This document shows, piece after piece, positions 15,277 to 19,172 of a DNA stretch of 19,172 bases. The stretch is from NCBI GenBank assembly GCA_904501865.1, contig CAJGCF010000028.1, positions 1-19,172 on the forward strand. Reading direction: 5' to 3'. The position numbers were made by a program, and so were the translations under genes. This stretch comes from an uncultured Clostridia bacterium. Its GTDB lineage: Bacteria > Bacillota > Clostridia > Oscillospirales > CAG-272. Positions within the stretch are counted from its first letter, which is position 1; every line of letters begins with the position of its first letter. Under the pieces are notes generated by a model that saw only the letters and a program-made list of their open reading frames with translations, was not told where the DNA came from and ran no database searches.

Positions 15277-15305
15277 ATTATAATACCGCAAACCAAAATA
15301 GTCAA
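15277..15305 (-). promoter_or_regulatory. Sigma-A promoter for serC-serA
   Basis: Minus strand TTGACT (15305-15300), 17-base spacer, TATAAT (15282-15277). Expected start near 15270. Confidence 0.8.
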
Positions 15306-15409
15306 TATGTTTTAGCCAATTAAAGCGCTAACGCGGTCAAGTTTGGTGATTTGAACACAATTTTTCTTTGGATGAAAGTTTTTTTAGCAAAAATACAGAT
15401 AAAATTACT

Positions 15410-15444
15410 AAAAAGCGGCAGAGAAACCGCCTCTGCCGCTTTTT
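15410..15444 (-). terminator. Intrinsic terminator after the small membrane protein gene
   Basis: AAAAAGCGGCAGAG (15410-15423) and its exact complement (15431-15444) form a 14-pair stem with a 7-base loop. On the minus strand it is followed by the T-run. It ends transcription of the envelope cluster; the stretch 15306-15409 before it shows nothing else. Confidence 0.88.
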
Positions 15445-15459
15445 ATCGATATCACAAGG

Positions 15460-15696
15460 TCAATCTTCTGCATCGTCTTTGATCACGATATCCTCCTCGA
15501 CCTCTTTGTTGGCATTTTCGTCAAAGTGCAAAACCTCTGCCGCCTTTTTCTTTGCCTTTCTCCAAAGCACCACCGCGGTCGCGCCAACGGCGATAACTAT
15601 ACCGCTGATGGACGTGAGCAATATTGAGGTTGCTGTGGGGTCAATATACAAGGCTGTAACTGAGGGCCATATTCCCACCAAATTAAAAACAAACAT
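15460..15696 (-). CDS. Small single-pass membrane protein of envelope cluster
   Basis: 78 residues: a short hydrophobic N-terminus (MFVFNLVGIWPSVTALYIDPTATS), one membrane helix at about 25-46 (ILLTSISGIVIAVGATAVVLWRK), a basic patch KAKKKAA, then a very acidic tail (ENANKEVEEDIVIKDDAED). I do not recognise a named family, but small proteins with a YIDP-type N-terminus and one helix occur near polyol-phosphate and exopolysaccharide genes in Clostridia. GGAG lies 6 bases before the ATG. It has its own strong promoter although it follows the YidC/TagF-like gene on the same strand, so it is probably made in excess of its neighbours. It may be an accessory or adaptor subunit; this is inference from position. 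Confidence 0.75.
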   Translation of the reverse strand: MFVFNLVGIWPSVTALYIDPTATSILLTSISGIVIAVGATAVVLWRKAKKKAAEVLHFDENANKEVEEDIVIKDDAED

Positions 15697-15748
15697 ATTT
15701 TTCTCCGTTCCGTCCTCCCTTTTGGGACGACAATATATCTACCTTGTA

Positions 15749-15777
15749 ATTATACCACTCGTCCGCTCGGTTGTCAA
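15749..15777 (-). promoter_or_regulatory. Perfect-consensus sigma-A promoter for the small membrane protein
   Basis: Minus strand TTGACA (15777-15772), 17-base spacer, TATAAT (15754-15749). The start is expected near 15742. The leader of about 45 bases contains an 8-pair hairpin with one mismatch around AAAA (GTCGTCCC/GGGAGGAC), followed by GGAG. Confidence 0.88.
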
Positions 15778-15786
15778 GACTTGACC

Positions 15787-17883
15787 CTATTGCTTTTTCT
15801 GCTTTTCTGTGAGACGTTTCAAAATATACTTTGCACCCGACTTCGCACCCTCCCCCACGTTATATACAGCCGCGTGGAGTGCCTTTTCTATTCTGTCCTC
15901 GAATTCAGGACCTCTATCTAACATGTCCGCAACGTATCCGTCTATTTTCTGAACCTCGGATTTCTCAATAGACATACCTATATCGTCTCGCAGACTTACC
16001 TCTATAGGCGTACAGTCTATCTTGTCCCAGTTGGGATTGAGCACCTTTATCTTTGTATTGATAAAGAGCACGGGACGCTTGGTAGCAAAGCTGTATTCAA
16101 AGGATATTCCCGACCAGTCGGTTATCATAAGATCGGATGAGTATATCGACTTGTTGCTTGAAAAATCCAGCTCAAAGGTAAGCCCCTCGCCCACCTTGTG
16201 CGACCATCTGTCAACTATCTCCTGCATTCTCGCGCCGTATCTCTTTACGTACTCGGGGTGAGGTCTGACGGTGACGTGATAATCGTCACACAAAAGTCGC
16301 TCAAGTAGCACGTCTATGCAGGAATCGAGAATATTGTCCTCGTTCCACGTGGGAGCTATCAATATCTGCTTTCTGCCCGTATCAACATGCGTTTCTCTCT
16401 CAGCGCGTCCGAGCTCAAGCAAGTCGTCGACAAGCGGATATCCGAAATCAACCAGCGTTTTTTGAGGTAATCCGTAATATTTTTCTGTCGCTATGACCTC
16501 GCGTCTTATGTGCTCTCCCGCACAGAACACCGTGTCGAAAGCGTCAAGCGAGCCCTCCTTCATTCCCATATGCATGCTCATAAGCGCGTGGGGGATATAA
16601 ACGTACTCGACGTCCTTTTGCATAATTGACTTTTTAAGATAATATTTGTCAAGATCGGGCGTGGTCATCACCACCATATCCGCTTCAAGTCTCATCATAA
16701 GCGGTATTGTTTTTTTAAGACCGATATAATAAGGCTTTATCTGCGGCTGGCTCTTTGCGACCTCGAATATAATATCGTTCGGGTCATTTGTAACGTAATG
16801 CACCGTCACACTTGATCGCTTTATCAGCTCATCAATAAGAGCCTTGAAATACTTATAAAATCCGCTCTTTTCGGAGTATATGACAAGATGCTTGTTTACT
16901 ATCTTGAAGAAACGCTTATAATCCTGCTTTTCTCTCTTGCGATTTGCCTTCCATTCGGCGTCCCTTTTCTTTGTGGGCTCCAGAGCCTCAAGCTTGGCAA
17001 GTTCCTCTCGGCTGCGCTCAAGCGCATCGTAATCCACATTCTTTTTTGGATCTATGACAAAATTGAGAATATACATCTGAGCTATCGACAAAAGGTTGCC
17101 TGCTATCCAATAAATAGCCGTTCCCGCGGGCACAAAGCATCCAAGATACAGAGAAATTCCCACGGAAAGCGCCATAATGCCGTATTTGTTGAGCTTTCCC
17201 TGTTCGTGCTGGAGCACGTTGGACTTGTTCTGCGCAAAGCAAAGTGCGAATGACGAAAGTCCCGCCGCAACCGGCACCGCGAAATATATTCCTCCCACAA
17301 CCGTGGGTACTGCCGTGAGCTCAAGTCCGAGCAATGACAACTCAAAGGCAGACACGTTTGCAATCAGTGCGGCAAGCTGCTCCGCCGCTACTCCCTCTAT
17401 AACACTCGTGGCGGTGAGCGCTCCGCTCCTTATAGCCTCTACTATTTCAAGCTGAAATGCCGAGTTTTGAAGATTTGCCCCTACGTGCGAGGCAAGAGCT
17501 ATAACAACACTCTCGGACGCGCCGAAAAGATACGTAAGAGGGCGATTGATTATATACACCACTCCAAGAAGCAGTATTATCTGAAGTGCCAGAGGCACCA
17601 AGGAGAGCATAGGACGGTACTTTGCCTTTTTGAAAAGCTTTGCCTGCTCGTCCGCTATCGTGTCCGCGTCTCCGTAATGCTTGACCTTAAGAAAGTTGAT
17701 GTCAGGCTGTATCTTGACCATAAGTATGGAATTCTTGTGTATCCACACCGACACGGGCAAGAGCACTATCTTGGTCGCCAGGGTGAACAGAAGTATTGCC
17801 ACTCCATAGTTTCCCACAAGCTGCCAGCACCATTTCATCAGCGCTCCGAGCGGTATGCAAATATAATATAAAATAGTATCCAT
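15787..17883 (-). CDS. YidC/Oxa1-like insertase fused to CDP-glycerol glycerophosphotransferase (TagF-like)
   Basis: 698 residues in two parts. Residues 1-280 are a YidC/Oxa1 domain: NYGVAILLFTLATKIVLLPVSV, then MVKIQPDINFLK, EQAKLFKKAKYRPMLSLVPLALQIILLLGVVYII and YWIAGNLLSIAQMYIL. The usual groove arginine appears replaced by K38, and an Ala-rich insert (about 125-190) enlarges the membrane part. A charged linker (285-325, rich in K, E, R) leads to a Glyphos_transf domain (330-690) with PHALMSMHMG (431-440), APTWNED (510-516), RPHP (540-543) and TDWSGISFEYSF (588-599), the motifs of TagB/TagF-type transferases that move glycerol-phosphate or ribitol-phosphate from CDP-polyol to a lipid-linked chain. 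The ATG follows the upstream stop by 10 bases, with GGAG abutting that stop. No frameshift separates the parts. Confidence 0.9.
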   Translation of the reverse strand: MDTILYYICIPLGALMKWCWQLVGNYGVAILLFTLATKIVLLPVSVWIHKNSILMVKIQPDINFLKVKHYGDADTIADEQAKLFKKAKYRPMLSLVPLALQIILLLGVVYIINRPLTYLFGASESVVIALASHVGANLQNSAFQLEIVEAIRSGALTATSVIEGVAAEQLAALIANVSAFELSLLGLELTAVPTVVGGIYFAVPVAAGLSSFALCFAQNKSNVLQHEQGKLNKYGIMALSVGISLYLGCFVPAGTAIYWIAGNLLSIAQMYILNFVIDPKKNVDYDALERSREELAKLEALEPTKKRDAEWKANRKREKQDYKRFFKIVNKHLVIYSEKSGFYKYFKALIDELIKRSSVTVHYVTNDPNDIIFEVAKSQPQIKPYYIGLKKTIPLMMRLEADMVVMTTPDLDKYYLKKSIMQKDVEYVYIPHALMSMHMGMKEGSLDAFDTVFCAGEHIRREVIATEKYYGLPQKTLVDFGYPLVDDLLELGRAERETHVDTGRKQILIAPTWNEDNILDSCIDVLLERLLCDDYHVTVRPHPEYVKRYGARMQEIVDRWSHKVGEGLTFELDFSSNKSIYSSDLMITDWSGISFEYSFATKRPVLFINTKIKVLNPNWDKIDCTPIEVSLRDDIGMSIEKSEVQKIDGYVADMLDRGPEFEDRIEKALHAAVYNVGEGAKSGAKYILKRLTEKQKKQ

Positions 17884-17893
17884 AAATGCTCCG

Positions 17894-19172
17894 TTACTTT
17901 ATTATATCCGTTTCCTTGACGATGATCCAATTATCACCGTCATTAGCTGTTCCTGCTATCTTGTACTCATAAAGTCGGTTATACTTGAGGTCATTGTTTT
18001 TTGAGTTCTTATACATTTCAAAGATGTAGCGTCTTTCTCTATCCACGCCCTCGGGAATGTCAAAGAATGATTCTCCGCTCTTTTCAGACTCAAGTCCCTC
18101 AGACTCGAAAATAGTGTTCCAGAGCTCGTCCTGAGATATCTGTGCCGACGAAGTCGCGAGTGCCGTGCCGCTATCTCCGCTCTTCTTAAAAAGCATAGCG
18201 GTCACTCTTGTTCCGTCGTCGTTTTTGCTTGCCGCTCCTATCATTTTACTATCGCTGAGCGCCGCCGCGTGATCTCCCGTTATAATTATCGTTGCGTCCT
18301 CGTAAACACCCATCTCCTTCATCTGCTCAATATAGTGGTAAATGAGCTCAAAGGTGATCTCTATATTTTCGTTTGAGGTCTTTGTGGTGTCGTGACAACC
18401 GTAAAGATGAATAAAGGTGAACTGCCCTTTACTGTCATTCTTGACGAAATCCTTCTGTTCAATCCTGCCCATAAGGTCGGCCGTCGAGCTTTCATTTACC
18501 ATAAATTCTCCCTCGACCGTCTCATAGACCGCGTGGGAGTTAAATGTGGGGGTGCTCAGATATCCAACCGCATTCTTGGCACACAGAGGCAACATCTGAC
18601 CTAATGAGAGTCTCAGCATATCCTTTGCGAGCGACCATTTGCTGTCAATATAATACTCATCAACGCCCGAGGTGTTGTCTACGTATTCGTCCATAACCGA
18701 AGCGTCGGTATATACGTAGCTCTTTTCAGTGTACACGTTGATATCGTATCCGTAGGACTTGAGTGTGCCGAGATGTCCGCCGCCGTCACCGTAAAAGTTG
18801 GCGAATTTATCTGCCTTGGATTCGTTTGTAAGATAATCGTGATCCTTGCCCGTGAGTATAGAGGCTACCGCAGGATACGTACGTGCATAAAGGCTTGTGT
18901 AGTCATCAAAATAGGTGAATCCGTCAAGTCCGTTGAAAAAATCGGGATCTGACGTGAGCATTCTTCTGTAATATTTGGCGTCAAATCTGTCTACAAGGAA
19001 GAAAACTATGTTCTTGCCCTCTGAAAGCTCACCTATGTTTTCATACGTGAGCACCATAGGCTCGCTCTGCTGTCCTCCCGCCTCCTTATCGGTCCTTTCC
19101 ATAACGGGAACATACACATCGCTCGTTATGGATATAACTCCAAAGCTCACCAGCTGCATACCTATGAGCGCT
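17894..19172 (-). CDS. Alkaline-phosphatase/sulfatase-superfamily membrane protein, LTA-synthase-like, partial at 5' end
   Basis: The gene runs off the window; the reading frame is open to the last base, so the ATG at 19159 need not be the start. Numbering from that Met: metal-site motif NIVFFLVDRFD (50-60), candidate nucleophile T94 in ARTYPAVASILTG, HLYGCHDTT (251-259), and the metal motif ITGDHAA (294-300). These fit the sulfatase fold used by LtaS, OpgB and arylsulfatases. The visible N-terminus (ALIGMQLVSFGVIS) is the end of a membrane segment, so membrane helices upstream are likely, as in LtaS-type enzymes with an outside catalytic domain. It probably forms an operon with the YidC/TagF-like fusion 10 bases downstream and may transfer or hydrolyse a phospho-polyol group on the outer surface. 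Substrate is inferred only. Confidence 0.82.
   Translation of the reverse strand, partial: ALIGMQLVSFGVISITSDVYVPVMERTDKEAGGQQSEPMVLTYENIGELSEGKNIVFFLVDRFDAKYYRRMLTSDPDFFNGLDGFTYFDDYTSLYARTYPAVASILTGKDHDYLTNESKADKFANFYGDGGGHLGTLKSYGYDINVYTEKSYVYTDASVMDEYVDNTSGVDEYYIDSKWSLAKDMLRLSLGQMLPLCAKNAVGYLSTPTFNSHAVYETVEGEFMVNESSTADLMGRIEQKDFVKNDSKGQFTFIHLYGCHDTTKTSNENIEITFELIYHYIEQMKEMGVYEDATIIITGDHAAALSDSKMIGAASKNDDGTRVTAMLFKKSGDSGTALATSSAQISQDELWNTIFESEGLESEKSGESFFDIPEGVDRERRYIFEMYKNSKNNDLKYNRLYEYKIAGTANDGDNWIIVKETDIIK

Noticed and set aside
15074..15305. T-box or SAM riboswitch upstream of serC
   Set aside because: No AGGGTGG-like T-box sequence and no S-box core was found on the minus strand.
15787..17883. 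Frameshift or assembly join causing the YidC-TagF fusion
   Set aside because: A single uninterrupted frame with a charged linker, in a normal operon context with its own ribosome site, argues for a genuine fusion, though only reads or relatives can confirm it.
1..19172. CRISPR arrays, tRNA or rRNA genes, insertion sequences, phage genes
   Set aside because: No regularly spaced repeats, cloverleaf-like RNA genes, transposase motifs or phage proteins were seen on either strand.

Overview
The window looks like a chromosomal segment of a Gram-positive, low-to-mid GC member of the Clostridia, probably an uncultured gut or rumen Oscillospirales/Christensenellales-type organism. This is inferred from strong GGAGG-type ribosome binding sites, near-consensus sigma-A promoters, U-tailed hairpin terminators, Gram-positive lipoproteins, a teichoic-acid-type enzyme and a NupNOPQ-like nucleoside ABC transporter. 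No rRNA, tRNA, CRISPR array, insertion sequence or phage gene was seen.

Layout. (1) 7-2086, minus: a LytS/YehU-type sensor kinase, translationally coupled to a response regulator with a SARP-like output domain. (2) 2105-2549: an AT-rich divergent promoter region with a nested inverted repeat. (3) 2550-4841, plus: an orphan OmpR-type response regulator, two REP-like hairpins, and a membrane-anchored HtrA-like serine protease. (4) 4893-10655, minus: xpt, then a purine riboswitch with its own terminator in the gap between genes, then a BMP-family nucleoside-binding lipoprotein, a double-domain ATPase and two permeases. This is one purine salvage and import unit, with the riboswitch placed to control only the transporter part. 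(5) 10897-11247, plus: an acyl carrier protein behind a perfect-consensus promoter with an inverted repeat over its -35 box. (6) 11246-12629: a secreted cohesin-like protein (minus) and a small lipoprotein (plus), both without clear function. (7) 12790-15305, minus: serC-serA, the first two steps of serine synthesis, with a long structured leader. (8) 15460-19172, minus: an envelope cluster made of an alkaline-phosphatase/sulfatase-superfamily protein related to LTA synthases (cut by the window end), a YidC/Oxa1 insertase fused to a CDP-glycerol glycerophosphotransferase, and a 78-residue membrane protein with its own perfect-consensus promoter.

The most unusual items are the YidC-TagF-like fusion with its neighbours (a candidate membrane-embedded polyol-phosphate polymer machine), the purine riboswitch with an extra hairpin inserted in loop L2 and an unusual position between xpt and the transporter genes, and the serC leader with mutually exclusive hairpins.
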